This document shows positions 8,794 to 16,270 of a stretch of 64,000 nucleotides of DNA, piece after piece. The stretch comes from RGIG4079 sp045646905 (GTDB lineage: Bacteria > Bacteroidota > Bacteroidia > Bacteroidales > Muribaculaceae). Where the stretch lies: NCBI GenBank assembly GCA_045646905.1, contig JAZRLP010000019.1, positions 1-64,000 of the forward strand. Direction: 5' to 3'. The notes beneath the pieces are model-generated. The model was given only the letters and a program-made list of their open reading frames with translations. It did no database searches and was not told where the DNA came from. Made by a program: the position numbers and the translations under genes. How positions within the stretch are numbered: position 1 is the first letter of the stretch; each line of letters opens with the position of its first letter.

Positions 8794-9096
8794 TTATTCT
8801 TCAAAAATATACACATCCTCATTGGTGCGATTCATATGATATTTTTCACGCACCACTCGCTCCATAGCTTCAGGGTTGTTGCTAAGTTGCTCGTTGAGTT
8901 TGATATAATAGTTGGTTGTGTCTTTATAAAATTTAATTTCTTTCTTCATACTATCAATAACCTCATTGAGTTCAATGCTTCGTGCTATTGAATTCTCATT
9001 AAAGAATAGTACAAATAACAAATAAGCCACCACGCATATGAAGGGCAACTTTATATATCGTCTTATCCAACTAAATTTTTGTTTCTTTTTTTCCAT
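8794..9096 (-). CDS. divIC: DivIC/FtsB-like septum formation initiator
   Basis: The start is placed at 9096 (MEKKKQ...), because a -7 promoter box at 9102-9109 lies just upstream and would sit inside any longer reading. The product is about 100 residues: a short basic cytoplasmic tail, one membrane helix (LPFICVVAYLLFVLFF), then a coiled coil (ELNEVIDSMKKEIKFYKDT) and a conserved tail with NNPEAMERVVREKYHM, matching the DivIC family. It forms part of the FtsQ-FtsL-FtsB divisome subcomplex. The small membrane protein gene follows directly. Confidence 0.88.
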   Translation of the reverse strand: MEKKKQKFSWIRRYIKLPFICVVAYLLFVLFFNENSIARSIELNEVIDSMKKEIKFYKDTTNYYIKLNEQLSNNPEAMERVVREKYHMNRTNEDVYIFEE

Positions 9097-9101
9097 AGGT
9101 A

Positions 9102-9109
9102 CAAAGATA
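9102..9109 (-). promoter_or_regulatory. Promoter -7 element of divIC
   Basis: TATCTTTG on the minus strand, five bases upstream of the chosen divIC start. It supports the shorter start and implies a near-leaderless transcript. Confidence 0.5.
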
Positions 9110-9181
9110 ATGTAAATCAATTAAATTTAGAAAATAAACGAGGCTTATTTATAATCTTTTAAAAAATAACGGGTTGAACTG

Positions 9182-9213
9182 TTTGCAATTCTTTGTTTCT
9201 TGTGCTATATTTG
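9182..9213 (+). promoter_or_regulatory. Promoter of the rbfA operon
   Basis: TTTG at 9182-9185, a 20-base spacer, and TATATTTG at 9206-9213. It leaves a leader of roughly 90 bases before rbfA, in which no clear structure was seen. Confidence 0.6.
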
Positions 9214-9308
9214 TAAACTTTTTAAAATGGGGAAGTGTGAATTTATGTTTGTGGCAACAAAAATAAGCACCCTATGAGTAAGCAAAATTATTACATTTAA
9301 TTAAATTT

Positions 9309-9650
9309 ATGGAATCTACACGACAAGCAAAAATTGCAAGACTATTACAAAAAGAATTAAGCGAAATATTTCGCCGTCAAACGGCTAAAACTCATGGCGT
9401 TATTATCTCGGTGAGCACCGTAAGGGTTTCACCCGATTTGAGCATTGCTCGTGCCTATCTTTCAATATTCCCTTCAGATAAGGCACAAGAACTAATCGAA
9501 AGCATCAACAATAGTGCTCGCGAAATTCGTTATGAGTTGGCCAAAGTAGTGCGTTTTCAACTTCGCAAAACTCCCGAGTTGTCATTCTTTATTGATGACT
9601 CGCTCGATTATATCGAAAATATCGACAATCTACTCAAAGACAACGCATAG
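9309..9650 (+). CDS. rbfA: 30S ribosome-binding factor A
   Basis: 113 residues, the usual RbfA length. It binds the 30S subunit during late 16S rRNA maturation. Visible family features are the N-terminal RQAKIARLLQKELSEIF helix, the central VSTVRVSPDLSIARAYLSIF strand region and the C-terminal LRKTPELSFFIDDSLDY, which is the most diagnostic segment. It is the first gene of a short plus-strand operon and ends five bases before the permease start. Confidence 0.95.
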   Translation: MESTRQAKIARLLQKELSEIFRRQTAKTHGVIISVSTVRVSPDLSIARAYLSIFPSDKAQELIESINNSAREIRYELAKVVRFQLRKTPELSFFIDDSLDYIENIDNLLKDNA

Positions 9651-9655
9651 ACACA

Positions 9656-10876
9656 ATGTTTTCGCTGAGAGTAGCTCTACGATATCTCTTTTCAAAGAAA
9701 ACCCACAGCGCGGTTAATGTTATTTCATTAATTTCGGTTGTGGGTGTTGCTATTGCTACAATGGCTATCGTGTGTGTGCTCTCGGTGTTTAATGGATTTG
9801 AAGATGTAGCGGCTCGTTCGCTATCGCGCATCGACCCCGAACTAAAAATCACTCCCACCTCGGGCAAAGTGATTGCTAATGCCGACTCATTGGCTTGTGT
9901 AGTGAATGATGTAGAGGGAGTGAGATGTGCAATTCCCACCATCGAAGAGCAGGCATTTGCTATTTTTAATAATCAACAAAAACCGGTTAACATCAAGGCT
10001 GTTGCCCCTCAATATGCGCAAGTATATGAGATTGACTCTACAATTATCGATGGCGAATTTTTGCTATGTGATAGCAACGCAAGTTATGTGACATTGAGTG
10101 TGGGGACGGCAATAGCTTTACAAGCTCGCCCCAGTAGTTATGGCTATGTGGGGATATATGTTCCCACTCGCACGGGAAACATTAATGTGGCCAATCCCAT
10201 GGCGGCCTTTTGTGCCGATTCGCTTGCTATTGCTGCAGTATTTCAGGTAAACCAACCCGAATATGATGCCGACCGCGTTATTATGCCCCTTGAAAATGCT
10301 CGCGCTCTGCTCGAATATACTACCGAAGCATCGGCAATTGATTTATCAATAAATGATAATGCAAAAGTTGATGATGTTGAAGCTCGTGTGGCATCAATAT
10401 TAGGCGATGGTTATGTGGTTAAAAACCGATATGCGCAACAAGAAGAATCATTTAAAATGATTTCGATTGAAAAGTGGATAACATTTCTCATGTTGGCATT
10501 TATACTTGTCATAGCATCGTTTAATATCATTTCTACGCTTTCAATGCTCATCATTGAGAAAGATGATAATATAGCAACCTTTAATGCGTTAGGAGCGAGT
10601 CGCAAAATGATTACTCGCATCTTTATGCTTGAGGGATGGCTCATATCGGTTGTTGGAGGTATTGTTGGCATTATTATTGGGGTAGGCTTGTGTTTGGCTC
10701 AGCAGTTTGGCAAGTTTATAAAACTCAATGGCGACCCATCACAGTTGGTGATAGATGCTTATCCGGTGAGAGTTGTGGCCACCGACCTATTGATAGTGTT
10801 GGGGTTGGTAATAATTGTGGGTTTGGTGACTTCGCAAGTTACATCATATTTCACCCGCCAACGACTTAAAAAATGA
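9656..10876 (+). CDS. LolC/FtsX-family ABC transporter permease
   Basis: 406 residues. Helix 1 lies near residues 20-45 (VNVISLISVVGVAIATMAIVCVLSVFNGF), followed by a periplasmic domain of about 220 residues and three more helices around 280, 330 and 375. The arrangement and the segment SIEKWITFLMLAFILVIASFNIISTL match LolC/E-type permeases, which extract lipoproteins or otherwise use mechanotransmission. No ATPase gene is adjacent, so the partner must be elsewhere. It starts five bases after rbfA and is probably co-transcribed with it. Confidence 0.87.
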   Translation: MFSLRVALRYLFSKKTHSAVNVISLISVVGVAIATMAIVCVLSVFNGFEDVAARSLSRIDPELKITPTSGKVIANADSLACVVNDVEGVRCAIPTIEEQAFAIFNNQQKPVNIKAVAPQYAQVYEIDSTIIDGEFLLCDSNASYVTLSVGTAIALQARPSSYGYVGIYVPTRTGNINVANPMAAFCADSLAIAAVFQVNQPEYDADRVIMPLENARALLEYTTEASAIDLSINDNAKVDDVEARVASILGDGYVVKNRYAQQEESFKMISIEKWITFLMLAFILVIASFNIISTLSMLIIEKDDNIATFNALGASRKMITRIFMLEGWLISVVGGIVGIIIGVGLCLAQQFGKFIKLNGDPSQLVIDAYPVRVVATDLLIVLGLVIIVGLVTSQVTSYFTRQRLKK

Positions 10877-10885
10877 TTTTTTGTT

Positions 10886-11419
10886 ATGGAGAAGAAAACA
10901 ATATGGGATCTTGACCGAGTGTCGGTTGATGAATATAAATCGCAAGTAGAAAAATTGCCTATAGTGGTGGTATTAGACAATATACGCAGCCTCAACAATG
11001 TAGGCTCGGTATTTCGCACTGCCGATGCGTTTCTTATATCCCAAATAATGCTTTGTGGCATCACGGCAACACCTCCAAGCAATGAAATACACAAAACGGC
11101 TCTTGGAGCCGAAGACTCGGTCGAATGGAAATACTATGAATCGACACTCGATTGTGTTGAGCAGTTAAAAGCCGAAGGTTACACAATATGCTGTCTTGAA
11201 CAGGTGAAAGATAGTGTGGCTTTGCAAGACTTTGTGGTTGAAAAAGGGAAGAAATATGCCATCGTGTTTGGCAACGAGGTTAATGGCGTAGATCAAGCTG
11301 TAGTTGATGCCTGCAATGTGTGCATCGAAATACCACAATGTGGCACAAAACATTCTCTCAATGTATCGGTATCGGGTGGCATAGCCATGTGGCACTTCTT
11401 CGAAGCCATGCACAACTAA
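10886..11419 (+). CDS. SpoU/TrmH-family RNA 2'-O-methyltransferase
   Basis: 177 residues, a minimal SPOUT enzyme without an added RNA-binding domain. It contains motif 1 (LDNIRSLNNVGSVFRTADAF), motif 2 (IVFGNEVNGVD) and motif 3 (IEIPQCGTKHSLNVSVSGGIA), which form the trefoil knot and SAM site. The substrate, tRNA or rRNA, cannot be told from sequence. It follows the permease after nine bases and is the last gene of the rbfA operon. Confidence 0.92.
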   Translation: MEKKTIWDLDRVSVDEYKSQVEKLPIVVVLDNIRSLNNVGSVFRTADAFLISQIMLCGITATPPSNEIHKTALGAEDSVEWKYYESTLDCVEQLKAEGYTICCLEQVKDSVALQDFVVEKGKKYAIVFGNEVNGVDQAVVDACNVCIEIPQCGTKHSLNVSVSGGIAMWHFFEAMHN

Positions 11420-11491
11420 AAATTAGGTTATACATTCTAAAGAAGTTGCTGCCAAAAGGTGGCGCTAGCACATTTTTACACAAAAAAACGC

Positions 11492-11577
11492 AAGTTCGTT
11501 CATTTTTTGTGTGAGAAATGTGTAAAGTTCGTTCATTTTTTGTGTATATTTGCACGCAAGTTCGTTCATTTTTTGTG
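11492..11577 (+). repeat. Three identical 20-base direct repeats at 33-base spacing
   Basis: AAGTTCGTTCATTTTTTGTG occurs at 11492-11511, 11525-11544 and 11558-11577 without a mismatch. Each pair is separated by 13 bases of unrelated sequence, so the period is exactly 33, about three helical turns. The second copy abuts a TATATTTG box and the third overlaps the expected transcription start. This geometry suggests an operator array for a protein binding one DNA face. It is followed by an apparent ATPase gene stump. Confidence 0.85.
11545..11552 (+). promoter_or_regulatory. Putative -7 element within the repeat array
   Basis: TATATTTG lies in the spacer between repeats two and three and would drive transcription toward the truncated ORF at 11584. 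No good -33 TTG is seen at the usual distance; the place is occupied by repeat two. Confidence 0.4.
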
Positions 11578-11583
11578 ATTGAC

Positions 11584-11649
11584 ATGTATAGAGAAGCTAT
11601 AAATGAGCTAATTAAGTGGACACTCTCCGTCCGCTTTTCTTGTTTATAA
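11584..11649 (+). pseudogene. N-terminal remnant of a DUF4143-type ATPase gene
   Basis: A 21-codon reading frame beginning MYREAINELIKW and then running into unrelated residues and a stop. The first twelve residues match the way Bacteroidales DUF4143 AAA ATPases begin, a Y/xR-x4-L-x-x-W-K opening that normally leads into the RGARQVGKT Walker A region. Here the sequence diverges after the tryptophan, as if all downstream sequence had been deleted. The upstream repeats and promoter element are intact. The family assignment is recalled from similar proteins and not proven; the stretch is short enough for chance similarity. Confidence 0.45.
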
Positions 11650-11656
11650 ATAAGTA

Positions 11657-11683
11657 ACCCACCTTTCTGTTAGAAAAGTGGGT
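11657..11683. terminator. Hairpin between convergent units
   Basis: ACCCAC at 11657-11662 pairs with GTGGGT at 11678-11683, and TTCT/AGAA extend the stem around a short loop. It lies between the plus-strand stump and the minus-strand esterase gene (which ends at 11708) and could stop transcription from either side. No long T-tract follows. Confidence 0.5.
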
Positions 11684-11707
11684 CAACTGCTATATTATTG
11701 CATAATC

Positions 11708-12652
11708 TTATTTCTTTAAGATGAATTTCAATGGCTCGGCTACGCGGCTGGCCCATGCGCGTTCTTCGTGGGCATGGCCGGGGAAGAAGGGTGTCATTAA
11801 TCGGTCGTTTTTATATCCAAGCGAGTCGGCAAGAGCGTTCATTGCATGGAAGTAGGGGATATATACCGAGTCGATTGTCTTATCGCCACAGTCCATATAT
11901 AGTCGATGTTCACCAGTGCGTGGCAATGATTCTATCAAATATTGACGCATTGCTCCAGGGAAATCTTCGTTACGATTTATCGCGCCACTCCAATGTGTAG
12001 AAAGGCAACCTGCCGAGCCAAAAACTTGTGGATATTCACACAATCCATAAATCGAGATCAATCCACCCATACTTGAGCCCATTATCGCTGTGGCTTGCAT
12101 TGTGGTATCGGTAGAGTAATTCTCATTGATTACTGGGCGCAAAGTATTGACAATAAATGCAAGGTATTCGTCGGCACGATATAGCCCTTTGCACATATAT
12201 GAGTCAATGAAAGTTTTAATGCTGTCGGTAGTGAGATATTTGAGAGGTTTTTCGGGCATAAGGTCGCTCAAACGAGTTGTGTCAACGCTATATACGCCCA
12301 CAATGATTGCGGGGCGAATGCTATCGGTGTCAATCAATTTGCCCATCACCGAGTCAATCTCCCATGCTTGATGATTCCATGTGGAATTGGCATCAAAAAG
12401 ATTTTGTCCATCGTGCATATATATGACAGGATATTTCACATCTTTGCTATATCCATTTGGAGTCCACACATCAACCTTGATTGTTTCGTTCATTTCTGGA
12501 GAATAAAGGTCAAGATGTTTTAGTTCTCCACTTGTGACAACCAATGGTGAATTTTCGATAACTAAATTCTGTATATCGTTGTTTTTGCGTAAATTCACTA
12601 TAAGAATAGGAATTAGCATTAATGCCAATGTTGTGATTATCCACTTTTTCAT
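11708..12652 (-). CDS. Exported alpha/beta-hydrolase esterase (CE1/esterase D-like)
   Basis: 314 residues with an N-terminal hydrophobic signal or anchor (WIITTLALMLIPILIV). The fold is that of the putative esterase family: VIYMHDGQNLFD near residue 76, nucleophile in IMGSSMGGLISIYG (central Ser of GSSMG), and a C-terminal HAHEERAWASR that supplies the histidine. Relatives act as feruloyl or acetyl esterases or siderophore esterases, so a carbohydrate or ester substrate in the periplasm is plausible but unspecified. It lies 18 bases after mrp, the last gene in the minus-strand unit that begins with the LRR protein or trmB. Confidence 0.85.
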   Translation of the reverse strand: MKKWIITTLALMLIPILIVNLRKNNDIQNLVIENSPLVVTSGELKHLDLYSPEMNETIKVDVWTPNGYSKDVKYPVIYMHDGQNLFDANSTWNHQAWEIDSVMGKLIDTDSIRPAIIVGVYSVDTTRLSDLMPEKPLKYLTTDSIKTFIDSYMCKGLYRADEYLAFIVNTLRPVINENYSTDTTMQATAIMGSSMGGLISIYGLCEYPQVFGSAGCLSTHWSGAINRNEDFPGAMRQYLIESLPRTGEHRLYMDCGDKTIDSVYIPYFHAMNALADSLGYKNDRLMTPFFPGHAHEERAWASRVAEPLKFILKK

Positions 12653-12670
12653 ATTGCAAAATGAGGCTTT

Positions 12671-13780
12671 TTATCGTTTTGATACATCAACTTTCACCGT
12701 AGGAGGTAGGTCGTTATTGCGGGTGTTGATTGCGTCGATAGTTTCGTGGGCAAGGTGCATAAATGCTTGTCCGGCAATGCTATCTTCAAGTGCGATAGGA
12801 GTGCCATTGTCGCCACCTTCGCATATAGTTCCTACTACTGGTATTTGAGCAAGGAGTTTCACGCCAAGTTCTTTAGCGAGTTCCACGCCACCTTCGCGAC
12901 CGAAGATATAATAACGCTCTTCGGGGTGAGGGGCAGGGGTGAACCACGCCATATTTTCAACCAATCCCAAGATGGGGACATTCACTTTGTCGCCCATAAA
13001 CATAGCAATACCTTTGCGAGCGTCGGCAAGAGCCACTTGTTGAGGAGTGCTCACGATAACCACACCGGTGATGCCGAGGGTTTGCACAAGAGTGAGGTGG
13101 ATATCGCTTGTGCCAGGAGGCATATCGATGAGGAAATAGTCGAGTTCGCCCCAGTCGGCATCGGTGATGAGTTGTTTGAGTGCGTTTGATGCCATACCAC
13201 CACGCCACAACACTGGTGCGTTCTTGTCAACAACGAATCCTATTGAGAGCAACTTGATTCCATATCGTTCGATGGGGATAATGAGGTCGCGACCATCAAC
13301 ATTGTGCATGAATAGATGTTCATCTTCCACGCCAAACATTTTAGGCACCGATGGGCCAAAGATGTCGGCATCGAGCAATCCCACTTTGTAACCTTCGCGA
13401 GCGAGAGCCACGGCAAGGTTACTTGCTACAGTTGATTTGCCCACACCACCTTTACCCGACGAAATGCCGATGATGTTTTTCACTCCGGGGAGTGGATTGG
13501 CTGGTTTTTCAGGCAATGGTTTGCGAGTTTTTACTGCGATATTACCTTTGATATCCACTTCGGGAGAGATATATGTGAGAATGGCTGTTTCGGCAGCCTT
13601 TACGAGCGATTTGATGAATGGGTCGGTAGGTTTTTCGAAGATGAGCGAAAATGATACCTTGTTACCATCGATGCGAATATCGTCCTCAATCATATCGAGT
13701 TCTACGATATTCTTCCCATTGCCAGGATAACGCACATTTTTAAGTGCATCAATAATCAATGCTGGATATAAGCGTTCCAT
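12671..13780 (-). CDS. mrp: Mrp/ApbC-family Fe-S carrier ATPase
   Basis: 369 residues. The N-terminal ~90 residues form a DUF59/MIP18-like domain; the rest is a P-loop NTPase with the deviant Walker A SSGKGGVGKST near residue 107, a DADIFGPSVPKMFG segment, and DMPPGTSDIHLTL, the Mrp signature. The usual C-terminal CxxC is not evident: the corresponding region reads LVENMAWFTPAPHPEERYYIFG, as in some Bacteroidota members. It is thought to carry iron-sulfur clusters to target proteins. It lies 17 bases after trmB and 18 before the esterase. Confidence 0.92.
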   Translation of the reverse strand: MERLYPALIIDALKNVRYPGNGKNIVELDMIEDDIRIDGNKVSFSLIFEKPTDPFIKSLVKAAETAILTYISPEVDIKGNIAVKTRKPLPEKPANPLPGVKNIIGISSGKGGVGKSTVASNLAVALAREGYKVGLLDADIFGPSVPKMFGVEDEHLFMHNVDGRDLIIPIERYGIKLLSIGFVVDKNAPVLWRGGMASNALKQLITDADWGELDYFLIDMPPGTSDIHLTLVQTLGITGVVIVSTPQQVALADARKGIAMFMGDKVNVPILGLVENMAWFTPAPHPEERYYIFGREGGVELAKELGVKLLAQIPVVGTICEGGDNGTPIALEDSIAGQAFMHLAHETIDAINTRNNDLPPTVKVDVSKR

Positions 13781-13797
13781 TATATATGTTTTTAAGA

Positions 13798-14577
13798 TTA
13801 TTCTTTAGGTGTTACTTTGGGGTTGCAGAGTTCGGGGCATTGGAGTTCGCCACGCGAGAAACTGCGATATGTGTCAAACTCAATTTCCACCTCGGGTTCT
13901 TGCAACTGAGTAGTGTGGTCGAGAGGGAAACTGATGTATTTGATAGTCAATCCACGGTCGAGCCATTGTTGTTCATAGAATGTCTTTATTTCAAGAATAT
14001 CGCTCACATAGTCGGAGTGATATAGGTCGTTGGTGTCAACAATAGCAGGCAACTGATTGAGTTCAACGAGCAGATGGGTGTATGTGTAAAGGAATGGGCT
14101 ATCGGTTTTGAGATGCACAATGCCTTCGGGTTTCAACACCTCACGATAAAGTTCGAGGAAACGAGTTGAAGTGAGGCGTTTACGCACTTTTTTCATTTGA
14201 GGGTCGGGGAATGTAATCCATATTTCGGCTACCTCTCCAGCCTCAAAGAAGTGTGGCAACAATTCAATATTGGTGCGAAGGAAAGCCACATTTTTAAGCC
14301 CCTCGTTGCGTGCTTGGCAAGCCCCAGTCCACATGCGAGCACCTTTGATGTCGATGCCTATAAAGTTTTTGTCGGGGAATTTGCGAGCAAGCCCCACGGC
14401 ATATTCACCTTTGCCACAACCGAGTTCGAGAACGATGGGGTTGTCGTTGTTAAAAAACTCTTTGTGCCAATTTCCTTTCAAAGGAAATCCTTGTTCTTTT
14501 AATACAGCGAAGGGATATTGAAACACGAAGTCGATGGTTTCCATATCCCTAAACTTTTTTAGTTTATTTTTTCCCAT
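13798..14577 (-). CDS. trmB: tRNA (guanine-N7-)-methyltransferase
   Basis: 259 residues. The enzyme methylates G46 of tRNA variable loops. The SAM site is VLELGCGKGEYAVGLA near residue 50, followed by FIGIDIKGARMWTGA and the family signature WITFPDPQMKKVRKRL with TSTRFLELY. The C-terminal 50 residues extend beyond the minimal enzyme and are acidic. It begins after a 50-base gap downstream of the LRR gene, so it may have its own weak promoter, and it leads into mrp. Confidence 0.94.
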   Translation of the reverse strand: MGKNKLKKFRDMETIDFVFQYPFAVLKEQGFPLKGNWHKEFFNNDNPIVLELGCGKGEYAVGLARKFPDKNFIGIDIKGARMWTGACQARNEGLKNVAFLRTNIELLPHFFEAGEVAEIWITFPDPQMKKVRKRLTSTRFLELYREVLKPEGIVHLKTDSPFLYTYTHLLVELNQLPAIVDTNDLYHSDYVSDILEIKTFYEQQWLDRGLTIKYISFPLDHTTQLQEPEVEIEFDTYRSFSRGELQCPELCNPKVTPKE

Positions 14578-14627
14578 AAATGGTCGAAAAATTCAGAATC
14601 TATTTTATAATGCTTGATTGTTTATAA

Positions 14628-16115
14628 TTAATTACCACGCGCCACCTTTAATGTTGCCATTGAGCCATCGGCAAGAATTACCTTTACGATATAGAAAGGA
14701 CAATCCCAGTTAGATGTGTTGATAACAACTTCGTTGCTGTGGGCTGTCTCAATTGCAAATTGGCGAGCCGATGAGTCATAAATGCTCACTTCTTTAATTT
14801 CGCTATCGGCTTTTACGATGAGGTTGTATCCTTCAAAGGTTGCAAATACACGATTAGTGAGTTTGTCGGCAACTATACCTTCAACCGATGATGCTTCATT
14901 GATGTTGAATTCTTTCCATTGATCTGCCGCAAGGAAAGCATCGGTCATATCTTTTTCAACGGTGAGGTAGGCTTGTGATTGGTCAACACCTTCCCACACA
15001 TTATTGCCAAGGGCAGGCACTTCGGTGATGCCTTCGGCATTGAGTTGGTTCAAAGATGTCCATCCTTCAAAAGCGTTGTCGCCAATGTATTGGAGAGAAT
15101 TGGGCAAAGTGAACGATGTTACATGATGCAAATCGATTAATGCATAATTACCTATTGAGGTGACATTGTGATTTAGCATATAGGTTGTGTCGATGCTTAT
15201 ATTACCCTTGAAAATATAGTCGGGAAGAACGGTGCATGATGTGGGTAGGTTGAACGCTACAAGTGATGCGTTGTCGAAGAATGCCCCTTCACCTATTTTT
15301 GAGGTGTTATTGTTCATCACAGCAGTAGTCAAAGCGCCACATTGAGCAAAGGCCCATGCTCCTATCGAATCGAGCGACTCGGTTGCTGAGAAGTTGATTG
15401 ACTCTAAACCGGTTGCTTGAAATGCGCTGGGGCCAATAATTTTAAGAGTGGGAGCAAAACTGAAATCTTTGAGGGAGATACATCCAGTAAAAGCGTTTTC
15501 ACCAATTTCGTTGAGAGAAGTTGCTGTTACATTGTTGAGTGATTTGCAACGAGCAAAAGTTGAAGCGTTAACTTTTGTGACACCAAGATTTATAGTTGCC
15601 AATTTGTCGCAATCAACAAAGGCATGAGAGCCAAGATTTTCAACTGAAGCAGGGATTGCCACCTCGGTCAATTCATCACAATTAGCAAAAGCACCAAGGC
15701 CTATCACTTTAACCGTTGCGGGGATTGATATGGTAGCAAGTTTAGATGAAGAGAAAGCTCCTTCGCCTATGGTTTGTAGGTCTTTAGGGAAAGAGATTGC
15801 TTGAATTTGAGTACCAGCAAGAGCATATGCTGGGATGGTATTGGCTGGATAGTCGGTGCGACCGAGCAAAATAGGGTTGCCCGAATATGCCACAATCGTA
15901 GCGTCAGACAAATCAAGCGTAGTCAACGACTTCATTTTTTCGGCAACAAATTCAAAGTCGGCAGCATTCATCTCGCCCGAAACTACGAGCGATGTTTCGT
16001 TGATGTTTTCACCCACTGCTTCACTCAATGTTCCAGGAGTAGAAGTTACGGTTATAGCCGAGGCACAAAGTCCTATTAAAGACATTAGTGAGATAAATAA
16101 AAATCGCATATTCAT
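14628..16115 (-). CDS. Secreted leucine-rich-repeat (BspA-type) protein with C-terminal sorting-like domain
   Basis: 495 residues with a signal peptide (FLFISLMSLIGLCASA). From about residue 85 to 390 there are repeats of 22-24 residues of the LRR_5 type, for example IGEGAFSSSKLATISIPATVKVIGLGAF in successive versions, each carrying IGxxAF and a following L/I-rich strand. The last 80 residues form a beta-rich domain (VSIYDSSARQF ... FYIVKVILADG) resembling a type IX sorting domain. Such proteins sit on the cell surface and bind host or bacterial ligands; no ligand is indicated. A second ATG two codons downstream is an equally possible start. It is followed by trmB. Confidence 0.82.
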   Translation of the reverse strand: MNMRFLFISLMSLIGLCASAITVTSTPGTLSEAVGENINETSLVVSGEMNAADFEFVAEKMKSLTTLDLSDATIVAYSGNPILLGRTDYPANTIPAYALAGTQIQAISFPKDLQTIGEGAFSSSKLATISIPATVKVIGLGAFANCDELTEVAIPASVENLGSHAFVDCDKLATINLGVTKVNASTFARCKSLNNVTATSLNEIGENAFTGCISLKDFSFAPTLKIIGPSAFQATGLESINFSATESLDSIGAWAFAQCGALTTAVMNNNTSKIGEGAFFDNASLVAFNLPTSCTVLPDYIFKGNISIDTTYMLNHNVTSIGNYALIDLHHVTSFTLPNSLQYIGDNAFEGWTSLNQLNAEGITEVPALGNNVWEGVDQSQAYLTVEKDMTDAFLAADQWKEFNINEASSVEGIVADKLTNRVFATFEGYNLIVKADSEIKEVSIYDSSARQFAIETAHSNEVVINTSNWDCPFYIVKVILADGSMATLKVARGN

Positions 16116-16192
16116 ATGGTGGAATATTAACTTTTTAATACAAAAAATCTAATTTACAATGATTATAAATCATTATAATCTGCAAAGTTAAT

Positions 16193-16200
16193 AATTTTCT
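16193..16200 (-). promoter_or_regulatory. Putative -7 element for the LRR gene
   Basis: TAACTTTG on the minus strand, about 78 bases upstream of the LRR start. No clear -33 partner is present, and it lies back to back with the element for the synthase gene. Confidence 0.4.
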
Positions 16201-16244
16201 TGAATAAACAAGCATTCTAAACCCACAAGCACAATTATTTATGC

Positions 16245-16252
16245 TATCTTTG
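16245..16252 (+). promoter_or_regulatory. Putative -7 element for the RluA-like gene
   Basis: TATCTTTG, 18 bases upstream of the start codon. The -33 region has no clear TTG. Confidence 0.45.
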
Positions 16253-16270
16253 CAATGAATTATTCTTGAC

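Noticed and set aside
11492..11577. Possible CRISPR array
   Set aside because: Only three repeats of 20 bases with 13-base gaps and no cas genes. The spacing of 33 bases and nearby promoter box fit an operator array better.
11358..11585. Minus-strand 75-codon frame with repeated TKNERT peptides
   Set aside because: The peptide repeat is only the translation of the three 20-base DNA repeats on the other strand. The frame runs across the end of the SpoU gene and has no start signal.
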